From positions 14,563,060-14,627,059 of the forward strand of contig OX442314.1 in the NCBI GenBank assembly GCA_949358305.1: a stretch of DNA of 64,000 bases. Reading direction: 5' to 3'. Numbering within the stretch: position 1 is the stretch's first letter; every line of letters begins with the position of its first letter. A model generated the notes under the pieces. That model searched no databases, was not told the origin of the DNA, and worked only from the letters and a program-made list of their open reading frames with translations. This DNA is from Strigamia acuminata (lineage: Eukaryota > Arthropoda > Chilopoda > Geophilomorpha > Linotaeniidae). The position numbers were made by a program, and so were the translations under genes. This document shows, piece by piece, positions 1 to 12,500 of this stretch.

Positions 1-776
1 GAGCTATGGCTAGGCAATTCAGCGAAAGTGCGCTGGGAAGCGTTTTTGGGCTGCTTTAATAACACGTTTAGTCATCGACTATTGTTCGAACGTGTGCCTA
101 CTCATTTTATCGTATTATGTTGTGTACTAAATCACATGATTCAGGTGAAACAACTTTACGTCGATGAAAAAAAATCAATATTAATTTAAATGTGAAATTT
201 TTTTTAGAATTTGAAAATTGAAGAGTGGGAAATTGATTCATTTATTGCTCAAGCAGTCATCGTAAACAATTGCGATTTATCATTTCTGAAGAAAATTGAT
301 GTATTTGAACTTGTTAAAAAATTATTTTTTGTGATAAACTTTGTGAAATTTTTTTTTTTAATTATATTTCTTGAAGATCGATCGACTTAATGCTCGTGCA
401 GTTCATCTGAGTAGTATTTTTATGCGGGGCGTGTCATGTTCGTTACTCGTTCTGAGCACGTGCGGCTACCCGTTTCCGATGTCAAAAGCGATGCCATGGA
501 ACTTCTTCGACGGAAAACTTTTCCACCGCTGTTATTTACGTGCCAAGCAGAAGGAAAGTTTCGTTAATCGCCGCGACAAGTTTGTAAGTTTTTTCAAGGT
601 CTTTTTTGCTGTTCGAATTATTTTTCTCATTGTTTTTTTCCTTTTTATTTATTTTACTTTATTTATTTTTATTTTTGTTTCTTTTTTGGCTACAGAAATT
701 TCCACACCCATTGTTTACAGAATTAAAAGGTGTGGTTGTTGAGAATTCAAAATTTCATAAGCAAACAACTCAGTAA
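1..776 (+). CDS. FAM120: FAM120-family protein (constitutive coactivator of PPAR-gamma-like), C-terminal exons, partial at 5' end
   Basis: Four exons splice in one frame: 1-144, 208-312, 377-583 and 696-776 (TAA 774-776). The window starts inside the gene. The third exon reads RAVHLSSIFMRGVSCSLLVL and then PWNFFDGKLFH, matching the conserved FAM120A/B/C segment with 'LFMSGV' and 'PW.YFDGKLF'. Family members are large proteins with a FEN1/XPG-like N-terminal half, described as RNA-associated scaffolds or coactivators; that half lies outside the window. The donor at 313 (GTTAAA) is weak but the join keeps the frame. The C-terminus is short (KFPHPLFTELKG then about 14 residues). A poly(A) signal AATAAA lies at 1118-1123. 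The family call comes from motif recall; which vertebrate paralogue is closest cannot be said. Confidence 0.8.
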
Positions 777-3700
777 ATATACTTTACTTATACGACGATG
801 GATTTTTTTTTTCAACATTTTTTATTCTGATATTGATCTTAAATCCCTTTTGTTTTCGTTTAATTTTGTTGAATCTAGTAAATATTTTGATTCTAAAGAG
901 ATGGCGCCACTAGTCTGTATGTGGTGGTGGCCTGGTGGGAAAATCGGCAAAGTTAGGACTAATAGTAATATTTTAGATATTTTAATTGCATATATTTTTG
1001 TTTTTAAGAAAATTCGCACGGAATATTTTAAAAAAGAATTTGACAAATTAAAAACAAATTACAATGTACCCGTTTGATACAATTCTTATGTATCCCAATA
1101 CAAAAGATTATTTTTGAAATAAAAATAAATCCAGATTTTCAATTGTTAAATAAAGTTCAAAATAAAAACATGAAATGTAGCACTTCTTCAATTTTCACCA
1201 AAATCGTAAGTTCTCGCATTCTCTAATCCCCAACAGATGGCGTCACCATCTTTGACCAGCACGTTTTTCACATGCCTTTTGAGTTTTCCCCGAGTTTTCC
1301 TTTCCTAATTTGATGTGCAGTCGTAAATCAATTATCTAAATTTTTAATATTTTTGGTAGAATCGGATTAAATTGCTGTTTTTAATCTGTGCTTTATTCAA
1401 CCAACTTTAAAATAAACAAACGATCATAAATTTGTAAAATTATAATTTATAAAAATAAAAAAAATGGTAAACACAATACTTTAATTAAATTCAAAATCGA
1501 ATAAAACATTCAAAACAAAAGGAAACCTTATCTTTAAATAAATAAAAAATAAAAAAAGATTTTTTTTTTTTTTTTTTTTATAAAAGCTGGGAAAAAAATT
1601 GATTGATTCTACAGCCTCTGGTCTTTGGAGATAAAATAGTGAATTACAAACCGATTTCATCACTGCTCCACTACCAGGAAAAATATAGCAGGGGAGTGAT
1701 GAGCTGAGTTTGAGTGTAGCCAGACCCCATTGGCTTAATAGGAAACGAATGGGGGAGAAATAGAAAGCAGTACACGTGGTGTTAATAACGAAGCGAAATC
1801 ACGCCATGAACAGAAACAGATGATTACTCACTCATTATGCGACAACATGTCGATCACATGGGAAAAGAACTGCGCCGAACTGCTAAAAATAAAAATAAAA
1901 AACATCATAAAGACATTTGCCACGACAATCACGTTACCTTTAATGTTTAATCTATGAGATAATCATCTTTTTATTGCTTTTTCTCCCCTTTTTTCATACC
2001 CTGATGATGACATTGGCCGAAGAAGAGGTTTGCAAAATGTCGCACTGCCAATAAATCAGACTCATTATCTTCAACTCAGTGATGATGATGAGCTTTGTGT
2101 TTGTCGAAAACTCGACACGAATGGGAAGTGGTGTTGTGGGGTCCACCGGGGAATTAATCCCGTCGATCAATGGGAATTAAACCAATGTTTACACACAAGA
2201 GCGAACCGACTGATTTCCTTTCCTGTTCGTAAATCATTTGTGTTTTTATTATTTTTGTTGGATATTTTTTTTGTTTGGATTTAATCTCGTAGAAAATAGA
2301 CGAGGCTATTGTCTCTCTACATCAACTTGTTTAAATCCCAAATGCAATTTACTTTTCTGCTGTAGTAGCCCCAGAAACGAGAACCCCGCTGGGCCTTGCC
2401 CTTTTGCTGCCCTTCTTTTTTAAAGGGACCGGGCGCAGCCAAATTTAAGCAACGGGTGAGAGGAGAGTAAATGGTTCCCGATGGAGGCCAAGTTGAATGG
2501 GAGGTTTAAGGACGGATTGACGCGATTGAACAAAAGAATCTTCTTTCTTCAACTCACCCTTGTCCCGGGCGATTTTCTCCTCGTTTTGTCAAACTAATGT
2601 TGACGTTAAATGATAAAAAGTTGCTGCTTAAGCTGTTTAATTAGTGTAAAATAATTTTAGACCGCCTTGTGGCTATGACCCATTTGCTAATGATAGACCA
2701 TTCGGTAAAGGGGTCCATGAAAAGGGGCTCAGGAAGGCATATTTAGGCGATGAGCGCCGTGTAATTTGCCTCGTTTCTTCAACTGATTGCGAGTCTGACA
2801 GAAAGGTTTCGGTCAGTCCTTGTTTTTATGCTTTTTTTTTTATTTATGTGAGGTTGTTGAAGACTATGATTAAAGTTGGCGAATATTTGTTTTACCTTCA
2901 GTTTGCCTTGAGGGGAAAGAGAGTGAGTGACCGCTCGGATATGCAGGTGGTTTTTGGAGTCTTTAATCATCTAAGTGGGCAGACATTTTGTGTTGATAGC
3001 GAATCAACTTGGGAAATTGCTAGTGCACGAGTTTAAATTCGAATCGGAATGATTTAGGAGGAAATCGGATTTATTGAGCAGCAAATGCATTTGAAATGAA
3101 GTGAGTGCCAATTAAAAGTGTTTTCCTTTCTTCTTACGCTTCTGCGACGTCGGGCGAGTGCAGTGAGCCGTGAAACGAGGAAATGATGTGCATTTTTGAT
3201 TAGTTGCAATTCCGAATTTGTTTGAATTTGACTGATTTTCGTTTTAATTTAATACACAGGTGGGGAGAGAAAAATCTACATTTTAATGGGATAATCTTGA
3301 AGAAAAAAAATGTTACCATTCAATAGCTTAATGACATCGAGTTTTCAAAATTTGTGCGCAGGAAACATTAACTTTTAAACTCCATTAAAGCTTTCGCAAC
3401 AAATGTATAGCAAATGCCAACTTCCTTTATCACTGAAAACAATCAACAAATATCATTGCCATCGGCTCTTTCCAAATTATCCAAGACGCGACATCCAAAG
3501 CAGATGTTTGTTACTCTAATGGACTTCCTTCAAATTTGATTAAATGTCAGGGGCATGGAATCAGATGTCGCTCTACACAAACACAATCAAAAACTTTTCC
3601 ATTAATTTTTCTTCTTCTCCTAAACTTCAACTTTCGCTACAAAGAGATAATAAATAACCGCTAAATGTTCCCCGCTAAATCTTACAACAACGTAGCATGA

Positions 3701-6578
3701 AAAATGTTTGTGTACATATCTTTATAACTCGAGTAATTAAAAACGTTAACTGCACACGACACTCGAAAATATTTACTCATTGTGTAATTAATGGCAGGCC
3801 ATAAAACGAAATATAAAGATGTCCACCTGACACGGCCAACTCAATAAAAAGCCATGAAGCGGGAAAATGTGATACGCACGTAAAAACAGCATGAATTTTC
3901 TTTATTTCCTTTCGTGCTGGCACCGAACAAGTTGCCATAGTGACTGTACGGTGACACCGGTAGCGGATCGTGTATGTCTCCCATATTGGAGAAGTGGGAA
4001 TAAACGAATTTGCTTATCTCACGCACACACTACACCAGTTGTTCCCTTCATTTGTGCACTTATATTCCGAAAAAAATCACCCAAATTTGCATTGGGTTAT
4101 GAAATGAGAGACGAGGTGATGAATCGAGATTAGATAAGGGGAGAAAACAAGTTGTCGTGATATTCTTATCGCCATCGTCGTAAAATGGAATTATTTACAT
4201 GAATCCATTAATTAAAAATATGAAAAAAATTAAAAAGTGTAAGCAAAAACTAATGAATTATTCATCAGCAAAAGTAATTTTATTCTACCACGCATGCATG
4301 ATGTATATGAAAAAGTTTGAAATCAAATATTTATAATTTTTATATTTTTTAATATAAAAGTGAATGTAGGCGTATAGTAATGTGATGACATTTTTGATCG
4401 ATATGTTGTCAACTCGTATTGATTGATCGATCCAACTTGCAAACCCCCACAATCATGTTTGAGGGTAAACTGAGAGGAGAAGGTAAATAAGGTATGCTAG
4501 GTGTTGCTAGGGGTTTCAAAATTGAAAAATTGGAAAAGAAATGGTGTAAGAAGAGAGTGCTGCATGGTCTTGTCTTCCTTTTGTCCATTGAAAATGAAGC
4601 AGGTCACAAGCTTGTTCCTTTGATCCCTTTCTTTAGACTTGACGCAAAGAAAAATAGGTTTTTCATGTCACCTCAGTGGTGAAGGACAGGGTTGTGTTAG
4701 TGACGTGGTTGCTATTGACTACAGAAAATCGGGTGTTTGTGTTTCTCCAGCGCAGAATTTTCACGCTACGTTACTTTACCTACTTGTGTTGGTTGATGCA
4801 ACCGCAGCAGATTTAACCGATTTTTGCGGTGCGAGCGAAAACTAACGAAATTGTCAATACATTTTTCACAAAGCCTCGGTTTAGCTTGTTGTAGCTTGTG
4901 CGCTAGTTAGGCACAGCCCAGATTCGCGATGTTGGATCATATTTTTTAAACCGTCGTGTTTTGATTTGTGGATAAAATGATGAAAAAAACCACTGTCTGT
5001 GATGTGTAGTTAGTATGATGTATAGTTAGTAAGATGGTGGTCCAAGATGGCGGAAATAGAACTTTGCACAGTTAAAAGAAAAGAGATTATTGGAGTGTTT
5101 TGACGGGTGAGATGATCAGAGGGATCACACCAAAGTGTGAATAATTAAAAATCGTTAATTGTAAAAATAGATGGGAGTTAGTGATAAAGAAAATGAGATG
5201 CACAGACTTTGGCTTAAATACGTCTGAATATTTAGACCGAATATCATGCCCGTGACAAATTATTACCAACAGGGAAGTTATTAGAAGAGTGTTGGTGGTG
5301 TTGTTTTTTGCAGTATATACTTTGTGTGTGAAGATAAGTGAATGAAAAAGATAGGAGAATAAAAAATGGGTGTTGCTTTCCCTTACACGACAAGCATGCA
5401 GTGCTATTTGCCAGTCACAAGTCTAATCTCATTACGCAATCTGATGGATCGAAAATTGTGTATTTTTTATGATTTTTTGGGAAGAAAAAGTGCTTTCATT
5501 GAAAGGGAGATAGAAAAGTACTGTATTGACGCGAATTTAAGGACATACCAATAAATGTGGATTTTTTTTTTAGAAAATTTCTTAGAAAATGATAATTAAC
5601 TGAATCATGCTCGTAAAAGTGAATTTTTTTCTAGGAATTTAATTTACAAAGAGGCTTTTTTTAAAATAAAAAAATCAATTTAATTGAAAAACTTATTAAG
5701 TTACTTACTTAAATTAAATGTTTTTAATTTGACCAAAACAGAAAAAATAAATTTTCTATTTTTAATCTATTTCTGCTATAATGGAACTAAACACAATTAT
5801 CTCGTGAACGAAATTAATAACAATGACTCGCTAGTTTAGTTTCACAAAAAATTAAAAAAAACAAAAACAAAAAAAATAAAAGAATCACTGCAAGTTAGGA
5901 CATAATGATCCTACTGTGCTGATGGAAGCAAACCACACTTGCACTAGACAAACTGTCATTAATCTTTTTTTTCTCTTTCTTTCTGCACCATCTCTCATTC
6001 TCATTCCTCTCTCATGGTGTTAATAAGTTAAAACAAGGCTTCTATTCTATACCAGATGTTTCAATTTGTTATTTTTTTTAATAGAACGTGTTCTCTATTT
6101 AATTACAACTCCCGATTCATCATTTTTATTCGACATTTTGCCCCAAACGGCCTGCCATACTTGATTGCACTTTCAGCCACGGGAGAGGCTTGGCGCTGCC
6201 ATCGGCCCACATTTGTCTACATTTTGTCCAGATTCGAGCCAGCTCTAGCGAGTAGCGACTGCATTCAGTTTACTCTCCTCCCTGCTGTACGGTAGTGTGG
6301 CAAATGGGGCTGTCAGTGCCGCGTGAATTACGCAACCCAATGTTTGCACAAGGTGATAGACATGCCAATCACCTATTAATTCGCTGAAAGCTCGCCATAT
6401 TTTCCTAGTTTAAACCCGAAGCGAGTCGAAACGAGCTGTTGGGGCTGTGGTCGGCGAAACGTGCCAAATTACCGGACGATCTGCGCAATTTGTCAAGTGA
6501 GAAACGAACTGAAACATGGGATTATCGCGTGAAACAGAGAGCGAGCAGTTGCTACTTTGTCGCGCACGGTGAAGTTGG
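777..6578. other. 3' UTR of the FAM120-family gene, then a long region without a recognisable gene, ending in the PKDCC 5' leader
   Basis: The first 350 bases are the 3' UTR of the upstream gene. From about 1200 to 6300 I find no chain of exons in either strand that resembles a known protein; the open frames are short, low-complexity or antisense to each other. Short GATGGCG-type motifs occur at 901-912, 1241-1248 and 5045-5052. GC content rises from about 6400 to 6578, next to the PKDCC start codon, which fits a promoter and 5' UTR. PKDCC is a developmental gene, so distal enhancers here are plausible but not shown by the sequence. Confidence 0.5.
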
Positions 6579-9500
6579 ATGGACAGCGTGCGGACGATTT
6601 GCCGCGCTCCAGTGCGTCGGCGCGGCGGCGTGATGAGGCTCATTTGCGGTGTCGCGCTTTTCGCCTCGATTTTAATGTACATGTGTCTTTTACGTAACCA
6701 AATCGAGGACGAAGCGAGCAACTTGCCGGGTCGGACGTTCGTGCGTAACAGCTTGTTAAAGGGATTTTATTTGGAGTCGGATCAGTGGCGACTGACCGAT
6801 ACTGGACATCGAGTGAATTCGGAAGGTGTGAGGCATTTGATGGCCGACAGAAGGAAATTGGAATTTTTCGGAGAGGACGGCGACGAGTTGATAGATTCGA
6901 TAAGTTGTAACACGATCGGGGACATCGAGGAGCGTGAATTTTTAGCGGCCGGATGGACTAAAGCCGTTTACAGTGGGCGCTATCACAAGCATTTGTTGGC
7001 CGTCAAAGTGGTCAACACCAACGGACATGATCTGCAGGCGTGTTTGCGTGAAAAAGGAGACAGTTTTCAGGATTGTTATCGAAAATCGGCCGCGAAAATC
7101 CTCAAGGAGATCGTTCTGTTCAAACAACTCGTCCATGACAATATGCTCAAGGTTTGCATTTTTTTTATTCCCCGTTTTTAAAAACTAAAACAAAAGAAAA
7201 GAAAAGAATATTCTCTTTTTTTGTTCACTTTTTTATCTGTTTTCTGTGTTTGTATTTATTAAAATTGGTTTAAGTGTTGACAGGAATAAATTTAAAAAGG
7301 GGGATAGAAATAACAGGTTTGCAGTTATGGTGGGGAAAAAAAAAATATTTAATGAAAATCTACAATTTTTTTTTTTGTTTTGGTTTTTGAAAGACATAAA
7401 TCAATTTTTTGGAATTTTTGAGGCTAAATTTGTTACATAGTATTAAAAAGGCAGTGAAAGAATGATTAAACATAATAAAAATAGAAATAAAAATTAGGAA
7501 AAAAAGAAGGGAAATTAAGTGTTTGGTGTAAGTAAAAGTGTGTGCCTTGGAGACGTGGACGTCTAGTCCATCAATCTTTATCGTAACAGGCCATTTGAGG
7601 CTTATAATTTACGAGCTTACCTGGAGGCGGGTACTGGGGAAACTGCAATCACGTATACCTGGCCAACCTGGTCTATAAAGTACCGGTTAAAAAGAAAACT
7701 CCCTGCTGCGCGAGGAAAAAACGAAATAGAAATTCGCCAATGAATTTGCTGTGGTAATTTGACATTTTCTGAACATTTGGGTAGGGAAAAGGTGACTAAG
7801 CGTCCCGTATGGTATGAGAATATTGTCTCATTGTCTCGAAAAATGACTGCAGGATACAATTGTCTCATGTTGAAAACTAGATTGGAATTTTGAGAGGTCA
7901 TTTGTTTGGATAAGTATATTCAATTAATTTACGATGAAATTGTTATTCTAGAAATTTTTTGAATTATTTTCATTAAAAATTGAATTGATTTAGTTAAAAT
8001 TAAATTATGTAAGGAAAAATTTTTTTTAAGGTATAGATTGAGTTTTAAAACAAATATCAAGTTTTCAAGTAAAAATGTGATATTTCTAGTAAAGTTTAGA
8101 CATTTTGAATAAAATTGGAATTTTTCTGGTAAAACTGGAATTATTCTGGTAAAACTGGAATTTTTCTCGTAAAACTGGAATTATTCTGGTAAAACTGGAA
8201 TTTTTTGGTAAAACTAGAATTTTTTTGGTAAAACTGGAATTTTTCTGGTAAAACTGGAATTTTTCTGGTTAAACTGGAATTTTTCTGGGTAAATTGGAAT
8301 TTTTCTGGGTAAATTGGAATTTTTCTGGGTAAATTGGAATTTTTCTGGTTAAATTGGAATTTTTCTGGGTAAATTGGAATTTTTCTGGGTAAATTGGAAT
8401 TTTTCTTGGTAAATTGGAATTTTTCTGGGTAAATTGGAATTTTTCTGGGTAAATTGGAATTTTTCTGGTGCAGTTGAAATTTTTCAAATAAAATATAAAT
8501 TTATCAAAGAAAAAACGATTTTTAGAGCATAGTTGAAATTTTTTTCAAATAAAATATAAATTTTTCAAGCAAAAAATGATTTTTCAAGTAAAAGTTGAAT
8601 TCGTAGTGGATTCAATAATTGATCTTTTTTTGTTATTTGAAGCCCACTTTTCCAGCTCCGTGAATTCTTCCATTTTCACAATCCCAGTATTACAAAACGC
8701 AAACCCTGGAAAGAAACTCCATCCCACATTCTTCCACTAAAACTTTAAAAAAAAATAATAATCGTGAAGAAATGTCTATTCAACCAAACAAAACAACTCA
8801 AATTTTAATTGGCCTTTGTCTCACCAGAGGTTTCGGCTTATGCTAATCCCTGTTGATGAATGCCCAACGGAAAACGAAAAAAACGCAAGGATTGTAATTT
8901 TCTAATTGACCTGATTAAATATTGACACTTAGGGTAGGCATAGCCCTCGATTTTAGTGAGCTTTGTGTCGCGTGACGGACACGTGCTCTCGTTCACCCAT
9001 CGCAACCCCACCGGCATAGAAAAGCAACCAGATGCTCGTTGTGCACGGACCTCGAACTCAAATCGATATTAATAATGCATTACAACAAAATACAAGAAAA
9101 AAATTGGCCCTACCGCCTTCTGGGCCCAAGATGGAGGTATAAAAATACATAAAAAGAAAAAGAAAAGGGGAAAAACGGCCCCTGATGGGATTTTAGGCGC
9201 CTGATTGAATCCGTGTGTTGTTTGTGTTGAGTCTGCGATATAAATTTCGCCACCAGACCATGTTGTAGCGAAGAATTTGGCCTATGGGATCGGTCTGCAT
9301 CTATAAACATCATCCGTTGCGAGCCATCGCGAACCCTCGAAAAACAACATCCTGTTTGGTTAACCTTAAATCGCGTAATTTATGTCGGACCATAAAAGTA
9401 TTAATTATCGTTCCTGTTTGGGATTGTAAGCCTAAGTGTATTTTCATATGTGTTTTTTGACGCGGAATTTATTTTTATTGCGGTGATTTTAAGGAGTTGA

Positions 9501-12500
9501 TAATTTATATGGTGCGCGACATTTTTTTGAGTTAAGGTTTTGTTTTGCACGAATTTCGAAGGGAGAAAGTCGAAGGGAGTGCTAAAAGGGCGGGCGGGGG
9601 TGCTGCGACTGGAGATTTTCCCCATCGTTTGGGATAATGAGATGCTTTGCATTCTGAGCTCGCTTGTCGGCTGATGCCCTCATCTGCCATTGTGATGGCG
9701 GTGGCGGGGCGGGGGCAGATCGGGCAAGATGTTGTTTTATATGCGACAGACCGTCGAACGATAAAATAAATGGGACGATTTTTATGATTGCGAACGGGAT
9801 GTGTGTCGAGTCGAAGCAAACGGCCAAGTTTCCACCCTTTTATATATTTGATGTTTTAGACTTGTGCACCGTCGAGGGAGCCGAGGAACCACGTGAAATG
9901 GATTTAAGAGATTAGGTTTAATCTAGGCCTAATGCAGTTCGTTTTTTTCTTTTTGTCGAAGGTTTTTTTGTTTTCTAGGTCATCTAATTGACCATTTTTG
10001 CAAGGATTAATTATATTCGGATGATGAATTTAGATAATTGAACGAGTTTTGCAACGGATGTTTAGTTGACAACAAAGGATTTTTATTTTTATTTTTTTTT
10101 TACGAAAAGATAAAAATAAAAATAAATTCACTTTAAGCCTAAAGTCCTCAAAGTGGAGTAGAAATAGAAAGACAAAATGGAGTTGTTTTTTTTAAAAAAC
10201 GAAATTGGGAATTTTCTAAATTTAACACCCTGATAGGTCTGGATAATCTAGAAATTAAATTGGATCGATAAAACTCGTCGTTTTTGTTGCAAATTTACAT
10301 TTGATTCTTTAATTCCAAAAATTCAATCAACCAACAAAATGCAGCGCACTCGGCTCCTTCTTTTCTCCCCGCGAAAAAAAATAAAAAATAAAAAATAAAT
10401 TAAGTCACGTGAAAAGGGTTTCAATTTGATTGACGTGCAGTTTTTATTTCTGGTGTTAAGTTTGTCACTTGTCATTTTTCTTCGTGAATAATTTTCCATG
10501 TTGGGGGTTCTTAAAAAAAAATAAAATTAAATAAAAAAAAAAGAATTTTCTGCGCTTTAATGAGCGTTTCCTTCGAGTTTCAAGTTGCAGACCATCCCTT
10601 TTCTCTTCAATTGGAGTCAGAGTGAAGATTTATCAAGTAGAACAAATGTGTGTTTGCGCATGATGAAGAATACAATTAGCGAGTCGAGCCTCGTTCTTGT
10701 TTTGCCTTTGAAAACGGGGGCCTGGAGCTTGGAAAATAGAAAAATAGTGAGGTCCCCTCGTCACTTGGTGCACTTTGATGCCCCAATGATGCGAGCATGT
10801 GTCAGGAGGGTCATAATTTCTGGAGGAAAACAGACGCGTCAACCATAAATATGTCAGTTTCGACCACGAAACGAGCTGCACGTGGTCCTTTTCACGTTTC
10901 CCTTCCCTTCCCTCGCCCCCTCTTGTCTTTTCAATTCGACTCTGTGGACACTGGGTTCCCATCACAAGGCTTGACACGCTAAAAGACAAATGGACCGAAG
11001 CCCGAACAGTTTTGTTTGCTCGTTGACCTCTTTTTTTTCTTCTTTTTTCTTTCGGTTTTTGGCTTTTGGTTTCTTTTCTTTTTTTGCCGATTTTATTCAC
11101 GGGTCGTTTGAGGGCGATGGCGGCGAAGCGTGGGCGGTAAAGGGAAGGGGGGCACGCCAGTAATTCCCGGGCTTGATTGGCCACTTGATATTGATTTACG
11201 ACAACGCTGACGCCAGATCCAAATTAGCGCTCGAGGGACCCACGAATCGATTCTTGCGTCTCAGTTTTCGGGGTCGAAATGGACCGATTGCTTTTGGGTC
11301 TCAGGTGTGTCGTCAATTTAAGGGGGTCGAAGGATGATGAAAAGAAACCAAACGTTGCTATTTCCATGTTTTTTATTTTTTATTTTTTTGAAATTTTAGA
11401 TTTTTGAATATTTTCTAGAGAAAAATATTTAGCATAATTTTTGTTATTCAATTTTTTATTTTTTCTATTTTTTAATATGATAAATTTGAATAAATTCTGA
11501 TTTCTCATGGTGAATTGCGAATTTTCCAAAGAATAATTTGAAGGAAGGGGAACGATGGATCGAAGTCTGATTCATGGCCACCAATCCGTGCTTGAGTCGT
11601 TGCCTAATAAAGTTGTCGCATGGGGAAAATAACTGAAAAAAATACTGAAGGAAAAGGGTGATTTTAACTCCCCTCGTTTCGTTTCAAAGTTGTTTCGATT
11701 TTTTTCCACTGCAAGATATTTTAATGAATTTCTCGCCATCTCATTAATGCTTTTAATTTATAATTTGAATAGACGACGATGCATGATGCGTGCATTTTTG
11801 TTTTGCAATCTTGTTTATTCTCAAAATTGCCTTCATCTCAGTAATAGCTGCAAAATACTTGCGGTTCGAGCCGACTAAATGTGGAAAGGAAAGAAAGAAA
11901 AGTGTTTTCTAAAGTCGTGATTGATGGCCTTTGTTTTGGCTCCCAAGTGGCACCGGGACGGGGCGAAGGAGGAGAGGAGTGGAGCGGAGAGGAGGGGGCT
12001 TTTGCAGATTCCTGCAGTTAGATGGAGGTCACACAGAGGGGGTTTTGAACATTTGAATCGAAGCGTGTTTGAATGGGGACAGTGATGATTGGTGCATTTT
12101 TTATTGGACAGCTGTGGAAATTGCAGCGTTTCGAGTGGCGCGAGTAAACACGCAGCAGCCAACAAATGATGAGTTGAAAGCTTCCTCTTGACCGAAGATG
12201 CGTGGGCAAGGCGCGTTCCCAAGATAAGACGTCCAGGCACCAGATAACACTTGGGGGGTTCACTCGTCTGATTGACGTTTCGCGTGAGCACGTGATGCAA
12301 TTTATAAAATACATTGACTGACGCTCAGTCATTTACTTTACTTTATTTATCTTGGTTATATGCACGAAGGGTATTTAGTATTCAACAAGCGTCATATCAG
12401 GATTAACCCCCGGTATTTGTGGTTTTTGACACCAGGGAGGACACATGCTGGGTTGAATGGGAAAAAGTTGACAGATTTTAATTAGTGGGATTTATTTTTT

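Noticed and set aside
730-1077. Plus-strand 115-codon open frame after the FAM120-family exons
   Set aside because: It overlaps the last FAM120-family exon in another frame and continues into its 3' UTR; no similarity and strong AT-driven composition.
8269-8487. Minus-strand 72-codon frame with a regular NFTQK/NLPRK peptide repeat
   Set aside because: It is the translation of the 20-bp minisatellite in three rotating frames, inside an intron on the other strand; no splice or start context supports it.
10633-11184. Minus-strand 183-codon open frame within PKDCC intron 1
   Set aside because: Low-complexity Lys/Arg/Glu composition derived from C/T-rich runs on the plus strand, no recognisable domain, and overlaps other open frames on both strands.
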